Positions 1 through 7,727 of a stretch of DNA of 16,535 nt are shown piece by piece (the stretch's first letter is position 1; each line of letters begins with the position of its first letter). Under the pieces are notes generated by a model. The model saw only the letters and a program-made list of their open reading frames with translations. It did not search any database and was not told the DNA's origin. Made by a program: the position numbers and the translations under genes. The DNA is from Microbacteriaceae bacterium (GTDB lineage: Bacteria > Actinomycetota > Actinomycetes > Actinomycetales > Microbacteriaceae), in NCBI GenBank assembly GCA_025464125.1, contig JAODLU010000357.1, positions 1 to 16,535 of the forward strand, in the 5' to 3' direction.

Positions 1-1856
1 CAGACAAGGCACGCTACGGCTCCTTCTATCTCCTGGCAGAGGAGGCGGAGAAGGCGGTTCGCGACATCATCATGGAGGCGCAATCGGGTGATCCGGGCAC
101 CGAGGAACGTAAGTTCGGCGACTTGTACGCGAGCTACCTCGACGAGCAGCGCATCAATGCGCTCGGTGCCGCCCCGCTTCGCCCGGCGCTCGCCGACGTC
201 AATGCGGTCAGCGACATCCCGTCATTCCTATCCACTCTCGGCCGCCTCGAGCGCCAAGGCGTCAGCGGTTTCTTCCAGCTGTATATCGACAACGACCCGG
301 GCAACCCGGAGCGTTACATCGCCCTGTTCGAACAGGGCGGTCTCGGGCTGCCAGACGAGAGCTACTACCGCGAAGACAAGTTCGCCGAAATTCGCACGGC
401 CTACCTTGCATACCTCGAGAAGATGCTGGGGCTTGCCGGCGTGACGGATGCGGCGGCGCGAGCCAAGCGCATCTTCGACCTAGAGACGCAGATCGCCGCC
501 CACCACTGGGACAATGTCGCCACCCGCGACAGCGAGAAGACGTACAACCTCACGACCTGGAAGGCAGTGGTCGACATTGCCTCCAGCGCCAGTGATGGCC
601 CCGACCTCAACCGCTGGGTCGACGCCATAGACGCGCCAGCAGGTGTATTCGACGAGCTCGTGCTCAGGCAGCCCTCGTTCCTCGAGGGCATCGCCGAGCT
701 GTTGTCTGCCGGTCACCTCGAGAGCTGGACCGACTGGCTGAGGTGGCAGGTGATCCGTTCCTCTGCCGGATACCTCTCTGACGAGTTCGTCGAAGCGAAC
801 TTCGACTTCTACGGGCGCACCCTCACCGGCACCCCGGAACTTCGGGCCAGGTGGAAGCGCGGAGTCTCGCTGGTCGAGGGCTCGATGGGTGAGGCTGTCG
901 GCCGCATCTATGTCGATCGCCACTTTCCCGAGGCCGCAAAGACGGCGATGGACGTGCTCGTCGCCAACCTGATCGAGGCTTACCGCCAGAGCATCGGCGG
1001 CCTGGAGTGGATGACGGCGCCGACCCGCGCGCGCGCGCTGGAGAAGCTCGACAAGTTCACCCCGAAGATCGGCTACCCGGTGAAATGGCGGGACTACTCC
1101 TCGCTCGCCATCTCGGCCGACGACCTGATTGGCAACATCCGGGCCACCAGCGAGTTCGAGTTCCAGCGGGAGCTCGGCAAGATCGGCCAGCCGCTCGACC
1201 GTGACGAGTGGTTCATGACTCCGCAAACCATCAACGCCTACTACAACCCCGGTTTCAACGAGATCGTGTTCCCCGCCGCCATTTTGCAGTTTCCGTTCTT
1301 CGACGAGAGCCGGGATGCCGCGGCGAACTATGGGGCGATCGGCGCTGTCATCGGGCACGAGATCGGCCACGGGTTCGATGACCAGGGCTCGAAGTATGAC
1401 GGCGACGGCAGGCTGCTCGACTGGTGGACAGCCGAAGATCGTGTGGCCTTCGAGAAGCTGACCGCGTCGCTCATCGAGCAGTACAACGGCCTGGCACCGC
1501 TGCAGATCCCGGACCACCATGTAAATGGCGCCCTCACGATCGGCGAGAACATCGGCGACCTCGGCGGACTGTCGATCGCATGGAAGGCATACGTCCTGTC
1601 GCTCGACGGTGCTGAGTCTCCCGTGATCGACGGGCTCACGGGCGCCCAGCGTTTCTTCCTTTCATGGGCGCAGGCCTGGCAGATCAAGGCAAGGGACGAG
1701 GAAGTGCTGCGACTGCTCTCCATCGACCCGCACTCCCCCAATGAGTTCAGATGTAACCAGATCGTTCGCAACATCGACGAGTTCTATGAGAGCTTTGGTG
1801 TGACAGAAGCTGACCTGCTGTGGCTCAAACCCGAAGAGCGCGTGACTATTTGGTAG
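1..1856 (+). CDS. pepO: M13 family zinc metallopeptidase (PepO/neprilysin-like), 5' end outside window
   Basis: Peptidase of family M13, expected to cleave small peptides. The reading frame is open from base 3 through the left edge, so the true start lies upstream; an ATG at 72 is internal, because the preceding 23 codons (including RYGSFYLLAEEAE) already match the family. About 617 residues are visible, so only a few tens are probably missing. The zinc motif HEIGH is encoded at 1356-1370, and the third-ligand/support motif ENIGD at 1545-1559 (consensus ExxxD). The substrate-binding block NAYYNPGFNEIVFPAAIL lies just before the zinc site, and the protein ends in the typical ERVTIW. No signal peptide or membrane anchor is visible in this part; actinobacterial members are often soluble, but the missing N-terminus prevents a decision. 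The stop at 1854-1856 overlaps the proposed start region of the next gene. The family assignment is firm; the substrate is unknown. Confidence 0.94.
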   Translation, partial: DKARYGSFYLLAEEAEKAVRDIIMEAQSGDPGTEERKFGDLYASYLDEQRINALGAAPLRPALADVNAVSDIPSFLSTLGRLERQGVSGFFQLYIDNDPGNPERYIALFEQGGLGLPDESYYREDKFAEIRTAYLAYLEKMLGLAGVTDAAARAKRIFDLETQIAAHHWDNVATRDSEKTYNLTTWKAVVDIASSASDGPDLNRWVDAIDAPAGVFDELVLRQPSFLEGIAELLSAGHLESWTDWLRWQVIRSSAGYLSDEFVEANFDFYGRTLTGTPELRARWKRGVSLVEGSMGEAVGRIYVDRHFPEAAKTAMDVLVANLIEAYRQSIGGLEWMTAPTRARALEKLDKFTPKIGYPVKWRDYSSLAISADDLIGNIRATSEFEFQRELGKIGQPLDRDEWFMTPQTINAYYNPGFNEIVFPAAILQFPFFDESRDAAANYGAIGAVIGHEIGHGFDDQGSKYDGDGRLLDWWTAEDRVAFEKLTASLIEQYNGLAPLQIPDHHVNGALTIGENIGDLGGLSIAWKAYVLSLDGAESPVIDGLTGAQRFFLSWAQAWQIKARDEEVLRLLSIDPHSPNEFRCNQIVRNIDEFYESFGVTEADLLWLKPEERVTIW

Positions 1857-2758
1857 TAGGAACTGAGGAGCATGAGCGCCGTGCTCGCCTTCGCGCGCCT
1901 CGCGAGGGCCGGCACCGTGGAGTCGACGGAGTAGAGAACTTCACCGGCACCTTCGCCGCGCTCGGGCAGCTTGCTTACTCTGGCGCCCGCGTCTCAGCGC
2001 ACGTGGTGGACCTGCGGTCGGGCCTCACCGTCGTCGCGATCGATGACCGCATAGTTTTGCCGACGGCGAGCATCGGCAAGATCCTGCTGCTGGTCGAAGT
2101 GTCTGCTCGCATAACCGCCCGTGACTTCGCCGGCTACGGCATCCTCGACAAGACGCCCGGCGACTCGATCGCCGATTCCGGTCTCTGGCAGCAGCTGCAG
2201 GCTCCCGCCCTGCCAGTGGCCGACCTCGCAATCCTGGTGGGCGCCACGAGCGACAATCTCGCGACAAACGTGCTGCTGCGGCAGGTCGGGCTGGACGCCG
2301 TGCGGGCCAGGACCGAATCACTGGGGCTCGCCAGAACCGCGCTGCTCGACCTCGTGCGCGTGCAGCGCGGCCCGGACGACGCCCCGCAACTGTCTGTCGG
2401 ATCGACGGCCGAGCTTGCCTGGCTGTTCGGTGCGCTCTCGCGCGGCCAGGTCGTCGATCCTGTCACCAGCCAGCGCGTGCTGGGCTGGCTCTCCCTCAAT
2501 TCCGACCTCTCGCTCGTGGCGAGCGCATTCGGCCTCGACCCGTTGTCGCATCGCGGGCGTGACCACGGCATCCAGCTCGTCAATAAGACGGGAACAGACG
2601 CCGGAGTGCGCTCAGAGGTCGGCCTGTTGAGCGGGGCCCGCACCGGTGTGGCGTACGCCGTGACCGTGCAATTCAACGATGCGGACCTCAATACCAGGCT
2701 CAGGGTGCTCGATGCGATGCGCACGACCGGGTACGACCTGCTCGAGTACGTGCACTGA
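1850..2758 (+). CDS. Class-A beta-lactamase-like serine hydrolase, start uncertain
   Basis: Penicillin-recognising serine hydrolase fold. Counting from the TTG at 1850, the nucleophile motif SxxK is S74-IG-K77, SDN is at 134-136 and KTG at 246-248. The 60-residue spacing from S to SDN equals that of class A enzymes. The general-base Glu of class A (ExxLN, about 96 residues after the Ser) is not visible; the region reads LLDLVRVQRG. It may therefore be a peptidase, esterase or transpeptidase-like enzyme rather than a true beta-lactamase. No signal peptide is seen. The start is unsettled: in frame there are only GTG 1820 and TTG 1850, both with poor ribosome sites and inside or at the end of the M13 gene. 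The best ribosome site and ATG (1872) lie in another frame that stops at 1934. Recognisable homology begins near 1937. It sits directly after pepO and may be co-transcribed with it. Confidence 0.8.
   Translation: MVVGTEEHERRARLRAPREGRHRGVDGVENFTGTFAALGQLAYSGARVSAHVVDLRSGLTVVAIDDRIVLPTASIGKILLLVEVSARITARDFAGYGILDKTPGDSIADSGLWQQLQAPALPVADLAILVGATSDNLATNVLLRQVGLDAVRARTESLGLARTALLDLVRVQRGPDDAPQLSVGSTAELAWLFGALSRGQVVDPVTSQRVLGWLSLNSDLSLVASAFGLDPLSHRGRDHGIQLVNKTGTDAGVRSEVGLLSGARTGVAYAVTVQFNDADLNTRLRVLDAMRTTGYDLLEYVH
1872..1934 (+). other. 20-codon ATG frame with strong ribosome site, possible true 5' end of the serine hydrolase
   Basis: GAGGAG at 1865-1870 is followed closely by ATG at 1872, the best initiation signal between pepO and the serine hydrolase. 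The frame codes for 20 residues (MSAVLAFARLARAGTVESTE) and ends at TAG 1932-1934. The hydrolase continues in a different frame from about the same place. Either a one-base indel (a real mutation or an assembly error) has split the N-terminus, or this is a short upstream leader frame. The sequence alone does not decide. Confidence 0.35.
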
Positions 2759-2808
2759 AACCGTCGCAAATGTGCCCATAACGGGGGGTGCAATCGCCGA
2801 GAATGGGG

Positions 2809-2838
2809 GTGTCCCCCTTAAGGCCGACACAATATACT
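2809..2838 (+). promoter_or_regulatory. Putative promoter with TGTCCCCC-TT-AAGG element for the first LAFTG protein
   Basis: The 14-base element occupies 2810-2823, and a good -10-like hexamer TATACT follows at 2833-2838. The element covers the expected -35 position (2809-2814, spacer 18). Twelve of 14 bases recur at 5927-5940 before the second LAFTG gene. A G-run/C-run inverted repeat (GGGGG-TGT-CCCCC, 2805-2817) overlaps the element and may be a protein-binding site. The start codon is about 155 bases beyond the -10, implying a long leader. Promoter activity is inferred. Confidence 0.5.
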
Positions 2839-2846
2839 GGATGGCG

Positions 2847-2866
2847 GAACGTCCCCCCCAACGTTC
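2847..2866 (+). repeat. Inverted repeat GAACGT-8-ACGTTC just downstream of the putative promoter
   Basis: Perfect 6-base arms at 2847-2852 and 2861-2866 flank an 8-base spacer containing seven Cs. The repeat lies about 9 bases after the TATACT hexamer, so it would fall at the transcription start or early leader. It could be an operator or an RNA hairpin. No regulator can be named. Confidence 0.4.
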
Positions 2867-2993
2867 GAAATACAACCCCGCCCCAGCTCCGCCGACGCCC
2901 GAACGTCGCTCATGAATCAGGCCCCGAAACCTGGAACAACTGTTGAGCGTGCGCTTTTGCGCTCGCAGCTCCCCACACAGGAGAAGTTCTTTC

Positions 2994-5861
2994 ATGAAGC
3001 GCACTATTGCTGCCGTGCTCACCGGCGCGCTCGCCATCGGCCTGGCCGTTACCGGAGTCACTACCGCGTTCGCCGACTCGAACTCGCCAACGCCGTACAC
3101 GGTGGATGCCGCGGGCGTCACGCTCCCCTCGCCTGATACTTTCCCGGCCAACGGTGACGTCAACGTCACGTACACGCAGGCCGGAGTGAGCGCACAGAAG
3201 AGCATCCACTTCGACCCGAACAACAACCAGCCGGGCGGCGCGTGGATCGGCAAGAGCAACATTCCGTGGTCGGGCTTCGGCCTGGCCGGCAACTACTGCA
3301 TCACCTGGGTGCAGGTGTCGCTCTACAACGCACACTTCGGTGAGGGCGGCCAGGCGCCGTTCTGTGTGACCACGACTGCCCAGGACGCGGATGCCTCGCT
3401 TTCGGTGACGAAGGCCACTTGCACCTCGGCCGAGACCGTTTCCTTAGGAACTCTCACGAACGCCAAGTGGACCTCCCAGCTCGGCACAACCGGTCCCGGC
3501 ACCTACACGGTGGTCGCAACTGCAGACAGCAGCCACCTCTTCAGCGACGGCAAGAACACGAAGACCTTCACAGACACCCTCGCGGGCAAGTCGACGACAG
3601 GGTGCGCGAGCGACCCGACATGTATCAGCGATCCGACCTTCTCTTATAGCTACAACGGTGAGGAAGCCGGAACAGTCACCGCCACGAAGCCTGGCGTCAG
3701 GTCGGGCACCCTGTGTGCCCCGCTCTATATTCGTGCGACGACCTGGACGTTCGACTCCCCGGTCAACGGCAACAGCCCGTCATGGCCGCAGACACTTGTC
3801 GGATACAACGATGTGGAACTCAGCTCGCTCGGCACTGTCAGCTACACCGCACCGGTGGTCGAGCTCTGCAAGCAGAACGACATCTACGCGAGTTTCGACG
3901 GATTCGGCGCGCTCTACGTTCCCGAGAAGCTGACAGCACCCGGCCAGCCGTCAGAGCCGCAGTTCCTGCATGCCGCCCTTCCTGGCGACGGACCGAATCC
4001 CACATACTTCACCAGCGCATCCACTGGTTGTGACCATGTGCAGCCTGTCGCGACAGTCATCTCTGGTCTCTGCTACTGGGATGCCGGCCAGAAGGCCTCG
4101 TTCAAGACCGTGCGGTTCGAGTTCGACAACACGCTCTCCAATGTGCCGGTGTTCTTCGAGGTCGAAAGCAACCAGTACATCGATAACTCGGCGTACAACC
4201 GCACTGTCGCTGCCCACTCGATCGTCTACGTCTCGGCCCAGGCTTCGTGGACTGGCGGCGTCGGCTATACGGTGCACGCTGGCGCCGACAGCTTCGACCT
4301 GAGCGTCGGATCATACGACCCGTGCCCGCCGACAGTGGCGACCTGCACGACGACGTCGACTGCACTGACGTCGACCAACCTGAAACCCCAGGGCTGGACT
4401 TTCGATGAGACCCGCACGCTGGGTACCAACACCTACACGGCCGGCACGCCGACCGGTGGCCTCACCATCGAGACGCACAACAACACGAACACGGACCCGG
4501 AGGCTGGCGCAGTAGGCAATGGAACTCCGGACCAGCGCAAAGCCGCTGGCTACCACGCCACCGACGTGCTGCTTTCCGCGATTGGCACGCCCAGCATCGC
4601 ATACGACCAGACGTCTGGATCCCTTCCCGGCATCAACCTGACCATCGACAAGGATGGCGACGGGGGCAAGGACGGCAACCTCGTCTACGAGCCGACCCTC
4701 TTCGGCGCTGACAACTGGTGGTCGACCCAGGACCTCGGAGTCGTAAGCACGAAGGTCATCCCGAACCCGTCGTACCAGAAATCCTTCGGCACCCTGAATG
4801 ACTTCCTGGCCTCATGGCCGAACGCGAAGGTCATCGCAGTTGGCTACTCGCTGGGTTCTGGCGCTGTCGGCGAGGGCGTCATCCACAGCATCACCGCCGG
4901 CTGCGTTACCTACCCGTTCGACTACGAGACGATCACGGCCGGCGTCCCGGCAGAGGTCACGTTCGCTGACAGCTGTGGCGTGAACGGGGACCAGGTGAAC
5001 GTGCCATCCCTGAACGGCATCACCAGCTACACCTACAAGACGGTGGACGGTCGCAACTCGGCCGGCGTCGGCACGGTTACCGTCACCGCCGAGCCAGCTA
5101 AGGGTTACTCGTTCGGCAGCGACGTGGTCACATCCTGGTCACATGCCTTCCTTTCGGATGCCGACAACAAGTGTGTGACCATCACGGGCGACCCGAGGTC
5201 GACAGACCAGGTCTGTGACTTCACTACCCTTGACGGCGTGGTGCAGGGCACCATCACCGTCGATGCGGTCACAGGCGCCAAGTACGTCATCCACAAGACG
5301 ACGCTGCCGGCCACGCCGGACGTGACGGTACTGGCTGGCGCGACGAAGGTGGAGCCGGGCGATTACCTGGTGACCGCGGTCGCCGAGGACGGTTACACGC
5401 TCACAACGCCGTACAGCTGGCCGTACACGGTGGCTGACAGGGCAACCAACTGCCAGGAGACCACTCTCCCGGCATTCGATCCAGAGGTCACTCCGTCAAA
5501 CCCGGTGTGCACCGACGGCTCGCAAGTGAGCGGCTACCTCTCGATCGATCCTTCTGACCCTCTCGCGTACTTCATTGGTTCGCAGCAGCTCACTGGCGGT
5601 CGCAACGCGATGCCGGCTGGAACGTATTCGGTGCTGGCGGTCGCTCCAGCCGGTGACGGCGTCTCGGGTACCAACCCGACGATCGTGACGATCAGTTCGC
5701 TCAGCGCACTCGGTATCGCGTGTGGTTCGCTGACAACGCTGGCCTTCACGGGTGTCGGTGGCCTGGCTCTCTACCTCTTCATCGCGGCGGCGCTGCTGCT
5801 CGCGGGAGCAGCGGTAATGATCATGCGGAAGCCGCGCCACCAGCCGCGACACCTCTCCTGA
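2994..5861 (+). CDS. Large secreted LAFTG cell-wall-anchored modular protein
   Basis: Surface protein of 955 residues with no assigned function. The ATG at 2994 was chosen for its ribosome site (AGGAGAAG, 2979-2986) and because the signal peptide starts there: KR, a hydrophobic stretch to about 22, and cleavage after AFA (27). The C-terminus is a sorting signal, with LAFTG at 916-920, a hydrophobic helix at about 922-944 and the basic tail RKPRHQPRH, as expected for a class E sortase substrate. Residues 28-125 form an N-terminal domain with C102/C124. A middle domain (about 465-640) holds a DxDxDGxxD calcium-like loop (552-560) and a GYSLGSG segment (617-623). Cysteine-bounded beta modules include 143-204, 661-727, 741-820 and 839-910. 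There are 18 cysteines in all, an even number. The last two modules resemble the end of the next gene's product. It is rich in Thr, Ser, Gly and Asn. L151 is encoded by TTA, rare in this DNA. Confidence 0.88.
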   Translation: MKRTIAAVLTGALAIGLAVTGVTTAFADSNSPTPYTVDAAGVTLPSPDTFPANGDVNVTYTQAGVSAQKSIHFDPNNNQPGGAWIGKSNIPWSGFGLAGNYCITWVQVSLYNAHFGEGGQAPFCVTTTAQDADASLSVTKATCTSAETVSLGTLTNAKWTSQLGTTGPGTYTVVATADSSHLFSDGKNTKTFTDTLAGKSTTGCASDPTCISDPTFSYSYNGEEAGTVTATKPGVRSGTLCAPLYIRATTWTFDSPVNGNSPSWPQTLVGYNDVELSSLGTVSYTAPVVELCKQNDIYASFDGFGALYVPEKLTAPGQPSEPQFLHAALPGDGPNPTYFTSASTGCDHVQPVATVISGLCYWDAGQKASFKTVRFEFDNTLSNVPVFFEVESNQYIDNSAYNRTVAAHSIVYVSAQASWTGGVGYTVHAGADSFDLSVGSYDPCPPTVATCTTTSTALTSTNLKPQGWTFDETRTLGTNTYTAGTPTGGLTIETHNNTNTDPEAGAVGNGTPDQRKAAGYHATDVLLSAIGTPSIAYDQTSGSLPGINLTIDKDGDGGKDGNLVYEPTLFGADNWWSTQDLGVVSTKVIPNPSYQKSFGTLNDFLASWPNAKVIAVGYSLGSGAVGEGVIHSITAGCVTYPFDYETITAGVPAEVTFADSCGVNGDQVNVPSLNGITSYTYKTVDGRNSAGVGTVTVTAEPAKGYSFGSDVVTSWSHAFLSDADNKCVTITGDPRSTDQVCDFTTLDGVVQGTITVDAVTGAKYVIHKTTLPATPDVTVLAGATKVEPGDYLVTAVAEDGYTLTTPYSWPYTVADRATNCQETTLPAFDPEVTPSNPVCTDGSQVSGYLSIDPSDPLAYFIGSQQLTGGRNAMPAGTYSVLAVAPAGDGVSGTNPTIVTISSLSALGIACGSLTTLAFTGVGGLALYLFIAAALLLAGAAVMIMRKPRHQPRHLS

Positions 5862-5862
5862 G

Positions 5863-5903
5863 ACACGCCCGGCGGTCCTGCTTCGCGCGGGGCCGCCGGG
5901 TGT
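5863..5903 (+). terminator. Hairpin terminator after the first LAFTG gene
   Basis: Starting 1 base after the stop codon, CCCGGCGG (5868-5875) pairs perfectly with CCGCCGGG (5893-5900). Pairing extends inward by UCC/GGG with one G-U, and outward by ACA/UGU after a small bulge. The loop is about 11 bases (5879-5889). No long T-run follows, only GGATTTCT, as is common in high-GC actinobacteria. It separates transcription of the two surface genes. Confidence 0.72.
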
Positions 5904-5925
5904 CAGGATTTCTCACGAATAGGGC

Positions 5926-5954
5926 TTGTCCCCCAAAAGGAGGGCATGTAACGT
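5926..5954 (+). promoter_or_regulatory. Putative promoter with TGTCCCCC-AA-AAGG element for the second LAFTG protein
   Basis: TTGTCC (5926-5931) fits a -35 box and TAACGT (5949-5954) fits a TAnnnT -10, with a 17-base spacer. The 14-base element at 5927-5940 matches that at 2810-2823 at 12 positions, differing only in the central WW pair. A G-run precedes the C-run in both sites. The rest of the 300-base spacer (5862-6161) holds the upstream terminator, a long leader with one small hairpin and the ribosome site; no gene was seen in it. Confidence 0.5.
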
Positions 5955-6058
5955 GGGTGTCGCACCTGGGGTGAATGACCCGAACTTCACCTGACCCGAC
6001 AGTGTGCCCGGAAGGTGATTGCTCTACTTCTCACCCGTTTTCTGCCCGTCACGAAACC

Positions 6059-6075
6059 GCGCTTCCCTAAAGCGC
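6059..6075 (+). promoter_or_regulatory. Small hairpin in the leader of the second LAFTG gene
   Basis: GCGCTT (6059-6064) and AAGCGC (6070-6075) form a perfect 6-pair stem with the 5-base loop CCCTA, about 105 bases after the putative -10 and 86 bases before the start codon. No T-run follows, so it is unlikely to be a terminator. It may stabilise or regulate the leader RNA, or be chance. Confidence 0.3.
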
Positions 6076-6161
6076 TCTCGTGACCACTGGCGTCTCGGCC
6101 TCTGCCGCGCGCCCGCAGGTTCGCCTGCTTTCGCCCTGTACCCGATCAGGAGTTCGACCCG

Positions 6162-7727
6162 ATGAAGAAATTTTTTGCCGCCCTAAGCGTTGCGACCCTC
6201 GCTGTCGGCCTCGCTGTCGTCGCCGTGGCATCACCAGCCTCGGCTCATACGCCGACAGTCACGCCCAGTTGTACAAGTCTCACCGTCAAGCTGGTGAGTT
6301 ACGAAGCAACTGGCAGTGCGACCCCGAACAAGGTCACCGTCACCATTGACAACAACCAGGTGGAGAACGCCAATTACGGAACGACCTTCCCCCAGAAGAG
6401 CTATCCGTTCACCCCGTCGAGCACCGCTCACCAGTGGAAGGTTGTCGTCGACGCTGTCGGCACTGACTACGACAGGACGTGGACCGGCACCACGACGCCG
6501 TGTGTGGTTGCGGCTGCACCAGTGTTCGCGCCAGCAGCCTGCACGGGCCCTGGCACAGCTATTGCCGGCGGCTACACGATCACTGCCACCACAGGAGCCA
6601 AATACCAGTCGAAGATCGACTCGTCAGGATGGTCAGACATCGGCCCGGGAAATCACCCGGTCGCTGCGGGCAAGACGATCGCCGTCAAGGCCCTGCCCGT
6701 AAACAGCACACTCAACGGCACGACCAGCTGGAGCTATGTAGTTCCGTCAGCTGGAGCGTGCACTGTGAAGACAGCGCCCTCCACTCCGAAGGTGGTCGCG
6801 GCTTCGGGCTGCAACGTTCCAGGTTCGATCACGCTCGGCACCGAAGCCGGAGTCGTTTACACCTTCCTCACCGGGTCGGCAGCGCAGACCTCCGGTGCAT
6901 ATGAGGTGAAGGCGACCCCGGCCGCGAATTACTACTTCACCGGCGACCAGTCAGTGACGTACTCAGGAACACTGGGAACCTTCGCAACCTGTGCCACGCC
7001 GAAGGCGGCTTCTGCCACCGACCAGTCGTGCACCACCCAGGGCACCGACGGCCTGGACCCGCTCAGCCCGGCCGCGGGTGACTCGGGTTCCGTGAAGACT
7101 GACTCCGCCGTGACATCCACTGTGGTCAGCGGCTCGATCGAGGTCTTTGCGGTCGCCGGTGTCAAGTACACGATCCATCGCGTCGACGGCACGGTTCCCG
7201 ACGTCGTGGTGGCGAGCGGTGTGACGGATGTGACACCTGGCGACTATCTCGTGACAGCCGTCGCGATGCCGGGTTACGGCCTCACCGGCCCGACGTCCTG
7301 GCCGATGACGGTCAAGAGCGCCCTGCTCTGCGTGCAGCTTCCCGACCACGCACTGGTGAGCGGCTCAGCAACGGCTACCGCACAGCAGTGCACGGGTGGG
7401 TCCATGCAGAGTGGAACGATCGGCGTCGAGCTCGACCCGGCCCTGGCCTACTCAGTTGGTTCGACGAAGCTGACCTCAGCGCAGACGGCTTTCGCGCCGG
7501 GCACGTACACGGTCACCGCGGCGGTGACCGATCCTGAGTTCACCTTCGACGGCACTCCGTCGTGGACGGTGACCGTAGCCGCAGCAAGTGCGGCCTGTGG
7601 TGATCTGCTCACCCTGGCCTTCACTGGCGGCGGCGCTGGCCTGACTTACCTCTCGATGGCGGCACTGCTGCTGATGGCTGGCGGCGCGGTTGTTCTCTAC
7701 TCCCGCAGGGTGAAGCGAGCAGCCTAG
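6162..7727 (+). CDS. Secreted LAFTG cell-wall-anchored protein with five cysteine-bounded modules
   Basis: Surface protein of 521 residues, function unknown. AGGAG (6148-6152) lies 9 bases before ATG 6162. The signal peptide has KK, a hydrophobic core and cleavage after ASA (28), leaving His29 as the mature N-terminus. The mature chain has exactly ten cysteines, falling into five consecutive pairs: 37/114, 127/200, 217/277, 290/390 and 410/479. Each pair brackets one predicted beta-rich unit with a recurring pattern (G-x-I, G-x-x-Y, PGxYxVxA, sWxxTV). The sorting signal is LAFTG (485-489), a hydrophobic helix (about 491-513) and the tail SRRVKRA. The last two modules are paralogous to those of the preceding gene's product. 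A terminator and its own putative promoter suggest separate but co-regulated expression. The stop codon overlaps that of convergent hemA. An adhesin, stalk or wall-structure role is possible but not shown. Confidence 0.87.
   Translation: MKKFFAALSVATLAVGLAVVAVASPASAHTPTVTPSCTSLTVKLVSYEATGSATPNKVTVTIDNNQVENANYGTTFPQKSYPFTPSSTAHQWKVVVDAVGTDYDRTWTGTTTPCVVAAAPVFAPAACTGPGTAIAGGYTITATTGAKYQSKIDSSGWSDIGPGNHPVAAGKTIAVKALPVNSTLNGTTSWSYVVPSAGACTVKTAPSTPKVVAASGCNVPGSITLGTEAGVVYTFLTGSAAQTSGAYEVKATPAANYYFTGDQSVTYSGTLGTFATCATPKAASATDQSCTTQGTDGLDPLSPAAGDSGSVKTDSAVTSTVVSGSIEVFAVAGVKYTIHRVDGTVPDVVVASGVTDVTPGDYLVTAVAMPGYGLTGPTSWPMTVKSALLCVQLPDHALVSGSATATAQQCTGGSMQSGTIGVELDPALAYSVGSTKLTSAQTAFAPGTYTVTAAVTDPEFTFDGTPSWTVTVAAASAACGDLLTLAFTGGGAGLTYLSMAALLLMAGGAVVLYSRRVKRAA

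Noticed and set aside
480..1520. A 346-codon minus-strand open frame inside the M13 peptidase gene
   Set aside because: Composition is arginine/valine-rich shadow sequence of a gene with clear motifs on the plus strand.
2805..2817. GGGGG-TGT-CCCCC as a terminator for the beta-lactamase-like gene
   Set aside because: Five pairs with a 3-base loop and no T-run; its overlap with the shared promoter element makes an operator more likely.
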